From: Eggerthellaceae bacterium
Lineage (GTDB): Bacteria; Actinomycetota; Coriobacteriia; Coriobacteriales; Eggerthellaceae
Assembly: GCA_009782605.1 (NCBI GenBank)
Contig: WRIR01000010.1
Location: forward strand, 1-64,000
Reading direction: 5' to 3'
DNA: 64,000 bases
A program made the position numbers and the translations under genes. The notes beneath the pieces are model-generated. The model worked only from the letters and a program-made list of their open reading frames with translations. It did not search any database and was not told where the DNA came from. Below, piece after piece: positions 33,609-45,227 of the stretch; the first letter of the stretch is position 1; each line of letters starts with the position of its first letter.

Positions 33609-35669
33609 ATGGACACACACACAGACACCCCTTCGGCGATATTGGAGTCCCGGGAAGACAGGCTCTTGAGGCTTGTTGCCGCGTACTGCTCGCTTGACAG
33701 CGGCGAGAGGGCCGCATTGTGGGAAGCCTACGACGCAGGCGGCGGCGAGCTTTGCCCCGCACCGGCAGACCCGGCGCAGGAAGGCCTGGCGCAGGGCGAC
33801 CCCGGCACCTCCGGCCCCCTCGGCCAGGGGGCGGGATGCAGGGGCTCCGACCCCTTCGGCGAACTGGCCGCCCTCGGCCAGCCGGGCCCCGGGGCACAGT
33901 CAGCGAAAGCCGAGAAGCTGCGGGCGCTGCTCGCCCGCCACGGCGTCTCCAAGGGGGACTTCCACGATGCCCTGGCAACCGACGAGGCCCGGATGCTCGG
34001 GCTTTGCCTCTTCCGCTACCGGCTTGTCAAGAGGAAGGATTGGGCCAAGCGCAGGGTGGTCACCATATCCTATGAGAACGGCGCCCGGTGGAAGACCTCG
34101 ACGAGCCTCGACCTGAACCTGGACTACCTGAACGCCTACGGAAGGGGCCCGAGCAACGGCGAAGCCCCGGAGTTCTTCGACATCCCCATCCTTGAGGTCG
34201 ACAGGAGGGACCAGTTCGTCTTCTTCGACTCCGGAGACAGCCAGGGCGGCTCCATCCAGCTGGTCTTGCGGCATGCTGCGACGGCGATGATGGCGCAAAC
34301 GCTTCTGGGGGCGGTCGCCGAAGAATGCTGGGACGACGACACGGTCCCGCTTCTGCACAGCGGCGACGCCCTGATGACCTTCCTGGGAAGGTGGTTCGAG
34401 GACCCGCTTTTGCCCCCCTTCGTCCAAGAATACAAAAGGGACGGGATAGTGGGGAACGCATCCCTTGGCAAAAAGAGGAAGAAGGAGCTCCTGGAAAGCC
34501 TCGGCTCCTATGAGAACTGGCTTGAGACCCCCGGCTCCCCGAACTTCATGGGCAGGCTCAAGGAGAGCATCGGGCGCGACTTCGTGGGAAAAGGCGGCGC
34601 AGAAGGCAGGGGGCTTGCGGAAGAGGCGCTTCGGCAGGTCGAGTGCTACGAGGGCCTTCCCGTGTTCGTCTACCTCGTCGCCCTGTTCTCCGTCAACTGG
34701 CTTGCCTGCCTGCAGGTGCCCAACGACAGGAAGAGCCAGACGATCCGGTACAGCTACGTCTCGACCAGGGACGTCTTGCAGGAGCCCCTGGGCTCGCAGC
34801 CCAGGGGGCTGGGAGGGGGGTTTTTGCTGGGTGCCGGCAGGAAAATATGCTTCCCGCTCAAGATGCTGGGTCAGGCAGAATCCGAGCATTTCACCATCCT
34901 GGCCCCGGAGGGCACCTTCTTCTCCCACTGTCAGAACAAGGCACCCTTGCGCGACAAGGACCTGATGGTCAAGGGCGTGAAGGTGAGGGGTGCCGATTCC
35001 GGCCCACTTGTCGAGGAAGGCCCCCTCGTGATCCCCGCCTACGTGAGGTATCGGGGGACGGGCACCGAGCCTGAGATACAGGGCGACGTTTCGCTGGGGC
35101 CCGAGCACATAGGGGTGAAGGTGAGCGGCGGGTGGAATGCGCAGGGCGAGCCCTACCGGAGGGTGCCCGACCAAGGGAGGTACCCGGGCTACGACTACGA
35201 GCTGCTGTGCCGCCTGCGCCCCCAGCTGGGGCTTCGCGCCGTCGGCTACTGCCTGTTCTACGCACTGTCGACCGTCTTGTGGGCGAGCCTGTTCGCCGAC
35301 CCCGGGTTCTTCAACTCGGTGTCGTCCTTCGCGCCCCTCGCTGCGGCGTCGGTCGGTGCCGCAATCGCGCTGGACAAGGAGTCCTTCCTGCGCAAGCAGA
35401 TGTTCCTGTTCCCGAAGTTCCTTGCGCTCGGCGTTGCGGCGATAGAGCTTCCCGCCCTCTGGGTGAAGGCCTTCCTGCTCCCGGAGGGCGACTGGTGGAC
35501 CGTGCTGTGCGTGGCGATGCTGGCACTGGTGCTGGGCGCCTTTTCCCTCAACTGCCTCTGGCTAGTGCGCCACTGGCTGAACAAGAGGATAGCCCGCAAG
35601 GCCCCTGACTACCTCTCCCGAGAACGCCTGACCCTCCACCAGAGGACGGACAGGGTCACGCCAGCCTGA
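33609..35669 (+). CDS. Unknown membrane protein, 686 residues
   Basis: I do not recognise the family. Residues 1-115 are low-complexity and acidic (Ala/Pro/Gly-rich), then a soluble part, RVVTISYENGARWKTSTSLD, with mixed character to about residue 540. The C-terminal about 140 residues contain about four hydrophobic segments (LRAVGYCLFYALSTVLWASL; FNSVSSFAPLAAASVGAAI; FPKFLALGVAAIELPALWVK; DWWTVLCVAMLALVLGAF). The end is basic. A hydrophilic domain on a membrane anchor fits these features. It could be a kinase-like or hydrolytic membrane protein, but no motif confirms that. Confidence 0.7.
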   Translation: MDTHTDTPSAILESREDRLLRLVAAYCSLDSGERAALWEAYDAGGGELCPAPADPAQEGLAQGDPGTSGPLGQGAGCRGSDPFGELAALGQPGPGAQSAKAEKLRALLARHGVSKGDFHDALATDEARMLGLCLFRYRLVKRKDWAKRRVVTISYENGARWKTSTSLDLNLDYLNAYGRGPSNGEAPEFFDIPILEVDRRDQFVFFDSGDSQGGSIQLVLRHAATAMMAQTLLGAVAEECWDDDTVPLLHSGDALMTFLGRWFEDPLLPPFVQEYKRDGIVGNASLGKKRKKELLESLGSYENWLETPGSPNFMGRLKESIGRDFVGKGGAEGRGLAEEALRQVECYEGLPVFVYLVALFSVNWLACLQVPNDRKSQTIRYSYVSTRDVLQEPLGSQPRGLGGGFLLGAGRKICFPLKMLGQAESEHFTILAPEGTFFSHCQNKAPLRDKDLMVKGVKVRGADSGPLVEEGPLVIPAYVRYRGTGTEPEIQGDVSLGPEHIGVKVSGGWNAQGEPYRRVPDQGRYPGYDYELLCRLRPQLGLRAVGYCLFYALSTVLWASLFADPGFFNSVSSFAPLAAASVGAAIALDKESFLRKQMFLFPKFLALGVAAIELPALWVKAFLLPEGDWWTVLCVAMLALVLGAFSLNCLWLVRHWLNKRIARKAPDYLSRERLTLHQRTDRVTPA

Positions 35670-35750
35670 CCGCCGAGTCGGGTCAAGCCAACACCCGTCG
35701 CCATAGCCCCTCGGCGATTCTGTCGTCCGGTTGGCCCTGCAGGGGGCTGG

Positions 35751-36062
35751 TTAGTGCCCAAGGCTGCGGGCTATGCATTCACGGGGGGATATCGCCGGGA
35801 CGGGCGAGGCCTTGAAGTCTTTCGCGTTTCTTGTGACGATAGCCGAAACGCCGCTCTTGCGGGCCACGGCGGCAACGAGGGCGTCCTCGATGTCGGGAAT
35901 GTCGAAGGCGAGCCCGTCCAAGACACAGCGCTCGTCAAGGGCGGCCAGCGTGACATAATCGAGAAGGGCGACAACTGCCCGCCGCCCGGTTTGGGCATCG
36001 CGGTTTTTGGCCACCACATAAAAGATAGTGCTGACGGCGTCGGCTGAAAGCAGAAGCCCCAC
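35751..36062 (-). pseudogene. Truncated PIN-domain toxin
   Basis: The 103-residue frame is the C-terminal two thirds of a PIN protein: SADAVSTIFYVVAKN, DIPDIEDALVAAVARKSGVS and AIVTRNAKDFKASPVPAISP carry the acidic residues. The N-terminal metal-binding Asp (MKLLIDxN type) is missing. Just upstream in another frame on the minus strand MKLLDAD appears, which looks like the start of such a gene. A frameshift or deletion seems to have broken it. No antitoxin is visible beside it. Confidence 0.65.
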
Positions 36063-36221
36063 CTTCCCCGCCGCCCCACCTTGCCCCTGTCGCTCTCCGC
36101 AGCAAATATATTCTCATCTGAGGCAAGTTCCGATAGGCTTGCGGGAGGCAAGGGGATATAATCTGCATCGAGCAATTTCATCTGACAATGTATCTGGCCA
36201 CCACGACCCAGGAGGTTTCGC

Positions 36222-37412
36222 ATGCAGTTTCGCACCGACCCGAAAAGCGGCAACAGGCTCTCCGTCCTCGGATTCGGGTGCATGAGGTTCCCCCGCACCC
36301 TGGGCATGACAGACCAGGCCAAGACGGAACAGCTCATCGCCAAGGCGGTCGAGGCGGGCATCAACTACTTCGACACCGCCCATATCTATCCCGGAAGCGA
36401 GGAAACCCTCGGCTCCATACTCGAGAAGCACGGCCTGCGGGACAGGGTCTTCATCGCCACAAAGCTCCCCCTCATGAGATGCCGCGCCTACGAGGACTTC
36501 GACGTGCTGCTTGCCGGCCAGCTCAAGAAGCTGCGGACCGACCATATCGACTACTACCTCATGCACAACCTCTCGGACACCGCCCTGTGGCAGCGCCTGT
36601 GCGACTTGGGGGTCGAGCGCTGGATAGCGGAAAAGAAGGCGGAAGGCACCATCCGGCAGCTGGGCTTTTCCTTCCACGGGAAGGCCGAGGAATTCCTGGC
36701 GCTGCTCGACGCCTACAGCTGGGACTTCTGCCAGATACAGTACAACTACATGAACATCAACTACCAGGCGGGCCGCGAGGGGATGCTCAAGGCCCACGGG
36801 ATGGGCCTGCCGGTCATCGTCATGGAGCCCCTGCTGGGCGGAAGGCTCGCGGCCGACCTGCCGCCAGCCGCGCAGAACCTGTTCACGCAGGCCGACCCAA
36901 GCCGCACGCCGGTCGACTGGGCCCTGCGCTGGCTGTGGGACCAGGAGGCGGTGACGGTCGTCTTGTCGGGCATGAACGAGGAAGCGCAGCTCGACGAGAA
37001 CCTCCGCATAGCCGACGCATCGCGACAAGGGATGCTGAGCGAGGCCGAACACCAGGTCTACGACGGCGTCATCGATGCCCTCAACGACGCCTACAAGGTC
37101 GCGTGCACCGGCTGCAACTACTGTATGCCCTGCCCGAACAACGTGAACATCCCCGGCTCCTTCACCGCCTACAACATGTCGTACACGGTCGGCCGCCTCT
37201 CGGCGATACAGCTCTACGCAATGGGCATCAGCGCCTTTTCACCCGACAACAACTACTCGCCGAGGCAATGCGTCGACTGCGGCCTGTGTGAGAAGAAGTG
37301 CCCGCAGCACATCGCAATCCCCGCCGAGCTCAAAAACGTGCTCAAGCAGATGGAGCCGTGGTGGCTGCGCGTGGCGATGGGGGCCATGAGGCTCCAGCGC
37401 ACGAAGAAGTGA
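36222..37412 (+). CDS. Aldo/keto reductase with C-terminal ferredoxin domain
   Basis: The product is 396 residues. The TIM-barrel part has YFDTAHIYPGSE, the Lys in FIATKLPLM and the His in YLMHNL. The C-terminal about 100 residues have CTGCNYCMPCPNN and CVDCGLCEKKCPQ, ferredoxin-type Cys clusters. Such proteins are common in anaerobes and use low-potential electrons; the substrate is unknown. A CAGGAGG site precedes the ATG. Confidence 0.9.
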   Translation: MQFRTDPKSGNRLSVLGFGCMRFPRTLGMTDQAKTEQLIAKAVEAGINYFDTAHIYPGSEETLGSILEKHGLRDRVFIATKLPLMRCRAYEDFDVLLAGQLKKLRTDHIDYYLMHNLSDTALWQRLCDLGVERWIAEKKAEGTIRQLGFSFHGKAEEFLALLDAYSWDFCQIQYNYMNINYQAGREGMLKAHGMGLPVIVMEPLLGGRLAADLPPAAQNLFTQADPSRTPVDWALRWLWDQEAVTVVLSGMNEEAQLDENLRIADASRQGMLSEAEHQVYDGVIDALNDAYKVACTGCNYCMPCPNNVNIPGSFTAYNMSYTVGRLSAIQLYAMGISAFSPDNNYSPRQCVDCGLCEKKCPQHIAIPAELKNVLKQMEPWWLRVAMGAMRLQRTKK

Positions 37413-37436
37413 CGGCAGGCGGAAAACCCGCGGCAC

Positions 37437-37555
37437 AGCGGAAATCCCCGACAGGCGGAAACCCCTGGGATACCCAGCTGTCCGACGCCCGCGGCACGGC
37501 GGAAACCCCCGCACAAGCGGAAACCCCCGCACAAGCGGAAACCCCCGCACAAGCT
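37437..37555. repeat. 18-bp tandem repeats before eno
   Basis: Three near-exact copies of an 18-bp unit (GCGGAAACCCCCGCACAA) occur at about 37500-37553. Further degenerate GGCGGAAA(C/T)CCC units lie upstream to 37437. The repeats sit in the 286-bp gap between the reductase and eno. Confidence 0.8.
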
Positions 37556-37629
37556 GTAAAGAAGTTCTGGCGAAGTGGTGTTCAAGTGGCACCTGCAAAG
37601 CATCCTTTAGTATGATATGCCTGGTTTGA

Positions 37630-40244
<2,615 letters not shown>

Positions 40245-40295
40245 TACGCACACAGGGCTTGCGCGGGTGCGCCTACGGCCCGGAAGGAAGGCCCC

Positions 40296-40778
40296 ATGCC
40301 AGATAAACCGATTCGCTTTGCGATTGTCACGTGTTCCGATACGCGTGACATCGGCAGCGACACCGCCGGCGCGGCCCTTGAGGCGCTTATCGCCGAAAAG
40401 GGCTGGGAATGCCTGCGCCATGTGGTGGTGAAGGACGAGCGGGCCGCCATTGCGGCAACAATCGCCCAGGCGGCCGACGAGCTCGGGGCCGATGTCGTGC
40501 TCACCTGCGGCGGGAGCGGGCTTTCGCTGCGCGACGTGACCCCCGAGGCCACCCAGGACGCATGCGAGCGCAACGTCCCCGGCATCGCCGAGGCCATGCG
40601 TGCCCACAGCCTTGCCATCACCCCCAACGCGATGCTCTCGCGGGCGCTGTGCATGCAGCGGGGCAGGACGCTTGTCGTCAACCTGCCGGGCAGCGAGAAG
40701 GCCGCGCGGGAGAACTGGGACGGCATCGCAGGCGTCCTGTCCCATGCCGTGTCCATGATGGCCGGCGGCGGCCATTGA
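40296..40778 (+). CDS. mogA: MogA/MoaB-type molybdopterin adenylyltransferase
   Basis: The product is 160 residues. It contains IVTCSDTRDIGSDTAG, the LTCGGSGLSLRDVTPEAT motif and LVVNLPGSEKAARENW. It adenylylates molybdopterin before MoeA acts. GGAAGGAAGG precedes the ATG. MogA and MoaB subtypes cannot be separated here. Confidence 0.93.
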   Translation: MPDKPIRFAIVTCSDTRDIGSDTAGAALEALIAEKGWECLRHVVVKDERAAIAATIAQAADELGADVVLTCGGSGLSLRDVTPEATQDACERNVPGIAEAMRAHSLAITPNAMLSRALCMQRGRTLVVNLPGSEKAARENWDGIAGVLSHAVSMMAGGGH

Positions 40779-40808
40779 TTTTTCCATCGAAGGAGTAGAG
40801 GTGGTCTC

Positions 40809-43277
40809 ATGAGCACATTTGAAGGACAGGCGGGAGGTGCAACCTCCCCGGCGGGAAGCGCGGCGCCCCCCTACGGCACGCCCCCCGGCGCCCCCACGCC
40901 GCCCCCGGCGTGGGCGCAACATCAGCCGCTGCCGCAACATCAGCCGCTGCCGCAACATCAGCCGCTGCCGCAGCAGCAGCCCCCGTCGCCCCCGCAGGGT
41001 CAACCCGTCTACCAGCAGCCCCCGGCACCGCCCCGGCACTGGCACCAGCCCCCGTCGCCCCCGCAAGGGCGGTCTGCCTACCAGCAACCCCCGACATCCC
41101 CGGCGTGGGCGCAGCAGCAGCACCAGCCCCCGTCGCCCCCGCACTACTACCAGCAGCCCCCAGCACCGCCCCAATACGGCACGCCGCCACCGCCGCCCCA
41201 AGCCCCCTACGGCATCGCCTCCGGCATGCCCCCGGCCCCGTCGCCCTACGGCGCTCAAGCCCTCCAGGCACCCGGCATGCCGCTCCACATCCAGCCCCAG
41301 CAGGCCGACCCCTCAAAGTCGATGGAAAGCCTCATAGGGCGCAACGTGATAGGTATCATCGCGGCAATCCTCGTCTTCATCGGGCTTGTCTTCCTCGGCA
41401 TCCTCGTTGTGCCCCTCCTGACCGACCCTATAAAAATCGCGCTCATGTTCCTACTGAGCACCCTGCTGACGGCAGGCGGCCTGCTGCTCACCGCCAGGAA
41501 CAAGAACAGCTTCACGACGACGCTCCTCGGCTGCGGCTGCGGGTCTTTCTTTATCTCCATCCTGGTCGCGCACGCCTACTTCCACGCCTTCAACGATATC
41601 GTGGCCTTCTCGCTCCTGCTGGTCTGGATGGCGGTAAGCCTCGTCCTGGTAAAAATCACGGATTCCCTGCTGATGAGCATCCTCGTCCACGTGGGCTTGG
41701 TCGTGTCCCTGTGCTTCGCGTACTTTACGGGCATGGGGCAGGACAGGATAATCCCCCTGCTCGTCTACCAGCTGCTTGCGGTCGCCGTTGTCACGGTGGG
41801 CAACATCCTGTGCTACCGGAAGGCCTACCGAGTCGGCCTGCTCGTCTCCCTGGTCCTGTCGCTGGTGGCGGTATGCGTGATATACTGGTACTATGCAGGC
41901 GCGCTGGGCTCCCTCGACGGGATACAGCGTTTCGCGGTACCTGCTGTCTTCGGTATCCACGTCCTGGGCGGTGCGGTCCTTTCCTACCTGCTCTTCGCCT
42001 CGATGGGATCGGTCCAAGACGAACAAGCCCGCGTGCTTTTGCATGGGGCGAACAAGCTCGTGTTTTTTGGCATCGTCCTCATGGCCATCCTGTTCGTCGC
42101 ATGGGAACTCTTTCGTCCCCTGTTTGCCTCTGCTGAATTACCCGGGGGCCACGCGGCAGCCTATGCCCTTGCTGTCGCAGCGGGCCTCAGCCTCCTGTTC
42201 TTCGTGGCACATGCGGCTCTGAGCATCTTCCTGCGGAAGAAGACACAAAGCGACACGCGTCTTGAGACCGCCTCGGTCGTGCTTGCGGCCGCGTTCGCGT
42301 CGCTCTTGATAGTGCCTGCGCACCTTGCTGCCCTCTTTTCCGGTGTCTTGCCGCTTGCCGCCTCAGGTCTTATCCTCGTGGCAATTGCCCTTATCGTGTG
42401 CAACCGGGTCACCTCCAAGCCGGTGTATGCGGCAGTGGCCCTTGTTGTGTGGGCGGTGGATGTGTTCTTCATGCTCTTCGGGGGCTACGAGATGCTGGTT
42501 TCGCTCGGGACGGTGTTTGCGGGCCTCGCTTACCTGGCCTTGAGCGCGGCCGTCCTGATCTTCTTGTGGGCAAGCCAAGACGAGGCCTACAGGGCCCAAG
42601 CCTTCGATACCTTGAAAGTCGTGCTCATCCTCGTGTCCGTTTTCTCTATCTTGAGAATCTTCGATGCGGCCTTATTGAGCATAGTCGAGAGCTTCCTGGT
42701 CATAACCCTGCTCTTCCTGATAATGCTCGCGGTGAGGCTCGACATAGGGCCGCGTGCCACACGGGGGTACTGGACCTTCGTGCGCGCGTTCGAGGTCGTC
42801 TTGGGCTTCTGTACCGCCCTCGTCCTCTCAAGCAAGGCCGTGGTGGCACAGGTGCCCGTCCCGGCGGTGCTGCTCGCTGTGGCAAGCGTCGTCCTTCTCG
42901 CCTGGGCGCTCTTCCGCGTCAAGCTGTTCAAGCCGGAAGAACACGGATGGCTCGCCTGCCTGCAGGGAATCTGCTTCACCCTGGTTCTGCTCGGGGCGAT
43001 GGCCGGGCTGACCGACTGGCTCCAAGAGCCTTACGCCTTAAGCGTCGTCTGTATGGTGGCAGCGCTCATATGCGTCGCGGCAGGCTTTGTCGTCCGGGTC
43101 AAGTCGCTGCGTCTCTACGGGCTCGTCCTCACCATCGTATTCGTCCTCAAGCTGCTGCTGATAGACACCGTCTACACCGAGTCCATCACGCGGGTCGTCG
43201 CCTTTATCGGCGGCGGGCTCATCTGTTTCGGAATCAGTGCGCTGTATACCTATGCAGTCAAGCGCTTGGAGAAGTGA
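40809..43277 (+). CDS. DUF2339-like polytopic membrane protein
   Basis: The product is 822 residues. The first about 165 are Pro/Gln/His-rich low-complexity sequence with tandem repeats (an 18-nt unit repeated near 40917). After IGRNVIGIIAAILVFIGLVF about twenty membrane helices follow to the C-terminus. The arrangement is similar to DUF2339 membrane proteins of unknown function. The start at ATG 40809 follows an AAGGAG site. It is 31 bp after mogA, probably in the same transcript. Confidence 0.75.
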   Translation: MSTFEGQAGGATSPAGSAAPPYGTPPGAPTPPPAWAQHQPLPQHQPLPQHQPLPQQQPPSPPQGQPVYQQPPAPPRHWHQPPSPPQGRSAYQQPPTSPAWAQQQHQPPSPPHYYQQPPAPPQYGTPPPPPQAPYGIASGMPPAPSPYGAQALQAPGMPLHIQPQQADPSKSMESLIGRNVIGIIAAILVFIGLVFLGILVVPLLTDPIKIALMFLLSTLLTAGGLLLTARNKNSFTTTLLGCGCGSFFISILVAHAYFHAFNDIVAFSLLLVWMAVSLVLVKITDSLLMSILVHVGLVVSLCFAYFTGMGQDRIIPLLVYQLLAVAVVTVGNILCYRKAYRVGLLVSLVLSLVAVCVIYWYYAGALGSLDGIQRFAVPAVFGIHVLGGAVLSYLLFASMGSVQDEQARVLLHGANKLVFFGIVLMAILFVAWELFRPLFASAELPGGHAAAYALAVAAGLSLLFFVAHAALSIFLRKKTQSDTRLETASVVLAAAFASLLIVPAHLAALFSGVLPLAASGLILVAIALIVCNRVTSKPVYAAVALVVWAVDVFFMLFGGYEMLVSLGTVFAGLAYLALSAAVLIFLWASQDEAYRAQAFDTLKVVLILVSVFSILRIFDAALLSIVESFLVITLLFLIMLAVRLDIGPRATRGYWTFVRAFEVVLGFCTALVLSSKAVVAQVPVPAVLLAVASVVLLAWALFRVKLFKPEEHGWLACLQGICFTLVLLGAMAGLTDWLQEPYALSVVCMVAALICVAAGFVVRVKSLRLYGLVLTIVFVLKLLLIDTVYTESITRVVAFIGGGLICFGISALYTYAVKRLEK

Positions 43278-43321
43278 TTGATACGCTATACTGAGGGGGA
43301 ACGCGAAAGAAAGGCATACCA

Positions 43322-44617
43322 GTGAGCGAACCTATCAACGGCTTCACCGGCTTCAAGACCCATGAGAACCTTCCGGTCGCCGACGGCCCTTCGGCAAAGC
43401 CCCCGGCAGCCCCCATACCGCCCCTCACCTTGTCGGGCGAAATGAAGTTCAACCCCGAAAAGCTCGCGCTGCTCCCCCAGGCCGACCGCAGGTGGGCGTG
43501 GGTCGAGGTCAACCTGAACGCCATCCGGCACAACGTGATGGTCACGAAGCAGGCCATCGGCCCGGGATGCCGCCTGATGGCCGTCGTCAAGGCCGACGCA
43601 TACGGGCACGGGGCGGTCCAGGTCGCAAAGACCGCCTTGAACTCCGGCGCCGAATACCTCGGTGTTGCGACCATCGACGAGGCGATCGAGCTGCGCGAAG
43701 CGCTCATCAACGCGCCTATCCTGGTGCTCGCCGAGCCTCCGAATAGCGCAGTCCCCCTGTTCGTGGCCTATAAGGTCATGCCAACCGTCTACACGCCCGA
43801 GTTCGCCATCCTCTACGGGGAAGAGGCCGACCGCCACCAGGTGCGCGCACCCTACCACCTAAAGGTCAACACGGGCATGAACCGCATCGGCGTCCGCCCC
43901 GACGAGGTGGTCGACTTCGTCAGGCGGGTAGACTTCCACCGGGCGCTCGACCTCGTGGGGGTCTACACCCACTTCGCGACCGCCGACTGCATGGAAACCC
44001 TCGACTTCCACATCCAGGCAAAGCGCTTCGTGGAGGCCATCCATATGCTCCAGGCGGCGGGGATAAACCCCGGGATCGTCCATGCGGCGAACTCGGCGGC
44101 CACCTTCCGTTACCCCGAGGTCCGCTTCGACATGGTGCGTCTGGGCCTTTCGATGTACGGGCTCCATCCCTGCACGCAGACGCGGCGGGTGGTGGACCTG
44201 CATCCGGCTATGAGCGTCCATGCGCGTATAGTCGACGTGAGGACGGTCGGCATGAGCGAAGGGGTGAGCTACGGGCTGTCCTACAGAAGCCCCGGCAACG
44301 TGATGATATGCACCCTGCCGATAGGCTATGCCGATGGCCTGCGGCGCGGGCTCTCGGGGCGCATCGACATGATCCTGCAGGGCCAGCGGTGCAGGCAGGT
44401 CGGCGCCATCTGCATGGACTACAGCATGTACGAGGTCAACATGCGGGTCTATGGCAACAAGACCCGCATCACTCCCCAGATAGGCAACGAAGTGCTGCTT
44501 GTGGGCCGCGAGGGCGAATCGGCCATCACCATCGAGGAACTGGCGAACGCGCTCGACACGGTCCAGCACGAGGTCACTATCGGCTTTGCGAACCGCATAG
44601 CGCGCGTCCACACCTAA
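43322..44617 (+). CDS. alr: Alanine racemase
   Basis: The product is 431 residues with a GTG start; the N-terminal about 50 residues are extra for the family. The PLP Lys is Lys90 in MAVVKADAYGHG. The opposing catalytic Tyr lies in GVSYGLSYRS. It makes D-alanine for peptidoglycan. An AAAGAAAGG site precedes it. It is followed by the uracil-DNA glycosylase gene after 13 bp. Confidence 0.96.
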   Translation: MSEPINGFTGFKTHENLPVADGPSAKPPAAPIPPLTLSGEMKFNPEKLALLPQADRRWAWVEVNLNAIRHNVMVTKQAIGPGCRLMAVVKADAYGHGAVQVAKTALNSGAEYLGVATIDEAIELREALINAPILVLAEPPNSAVPLFVAYKVMPTVYTPEFAILYGEEADRHQVRAPYHLKVNTGMNRIGVRPDEVVDFVRRVDFHRALDLVGVYTHFATADCMETLDFHIQAKRFVEAIHMLQAAGINPGIVHAANSAATFRYPEVRFDMVRLGLSMYGLHPCTQTRRVVDLHPAMSVHARIVDVRTVGMSEGVSYGLSYRSPGNVMICTLPIGYADGLRRGLSGRIDMILQGQRCRQVGAICMDYSMYEVNMRVYGNKTRITPQIGNEVLLVGREGESAITIEELANALDTVQHEVTIGFANRIARVHT

Positions 44618-44630
44618 CGGGCCCTCCACC

Positions 44631-45227
44631 GTGGAAACGCAGGCAGGGAAAACGCAGGCAGGGAAAACACAGCCGATCCCCCTCGACGAGCTCGCCCGGG
44701 ACGCTGCGGCCTGCCGCAGGTGCCCCTTGTGCGAGGGCCGCACCCACGTCGTGTTCGGGGTGGGGAACCCGCAAGCCCGGGTGCTCATCGTCGGCGAGGC
44801 TCCGGGAAAGAACGAGGACCTGCAAGGCGAGCCCTTCGTCGGCGCGGCGGGCCAGTACTTAAACGAGCTCTTGGCCGCAGCCGGGCTCATGCGTCAGGAC
44901 GTCTATATCGCCAACGTGCTCAAATGCAGGCCGCCCGGCAACCGCGACCCCCTGCCGGAAGAGATAGAGGCCTGCACCCCCTACCTGCGCGGGCAGACAA
45001 GGGCCATCAACCCGGAATTCATCGTGACGCTCGGCAACTTCTCGACGAAGTTCATCCTGAAGACCGAAGTGGGCATCACGCGGCTCCACGGCACCTTGCA
45101 GCAGGCGGGCCGCTTCAAGGTCTTCCCCGTCTTCCACCCGGCGGCAGCCATCTACGACCGCACAAAACGCGAGCTTTTGGAACAGGACTTCCGCACGCTC
45201 GGCACTATGCTGGGTGAGGGGCTGTGA
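44631..45227 (+). CDS. Uracil-DNA glycosylase, type 4 (Fe-S)
   Basis: The product is 198 residues with a GTG start. It has the Fe-S Cys pair CRRCPLC, the GEAPGKNEDLQGEPFVGAAG motif, a NVLKCRPPGNRDP loop and HPAAA. These are features of family-4 uracil-DNA glycosylase. It removes uracil from DNA. The first 13 residues are a repeated ETQAGK. Its stop codon TGA overlaps the folC GTG start by four bases (GTGA). Confidence 0.93.
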   Translation: METQAGKTQAGKTQPIPLDELARDAAACRRCPLCEGRTHVVFGVGNPQARVLIVGEAPGKNEDLQGEPFVGAAGQYLNELLAAAGLMRQDVYIANVLKCRPPGNRDPLPEEIEACTPYLRGQTRAINPEFIVTLGNFSTKFILKTEVGITRLHGTLQQAGRFKVFPVFHPAAAIYDRTKRELLEQDFRTLGTMLGEGL

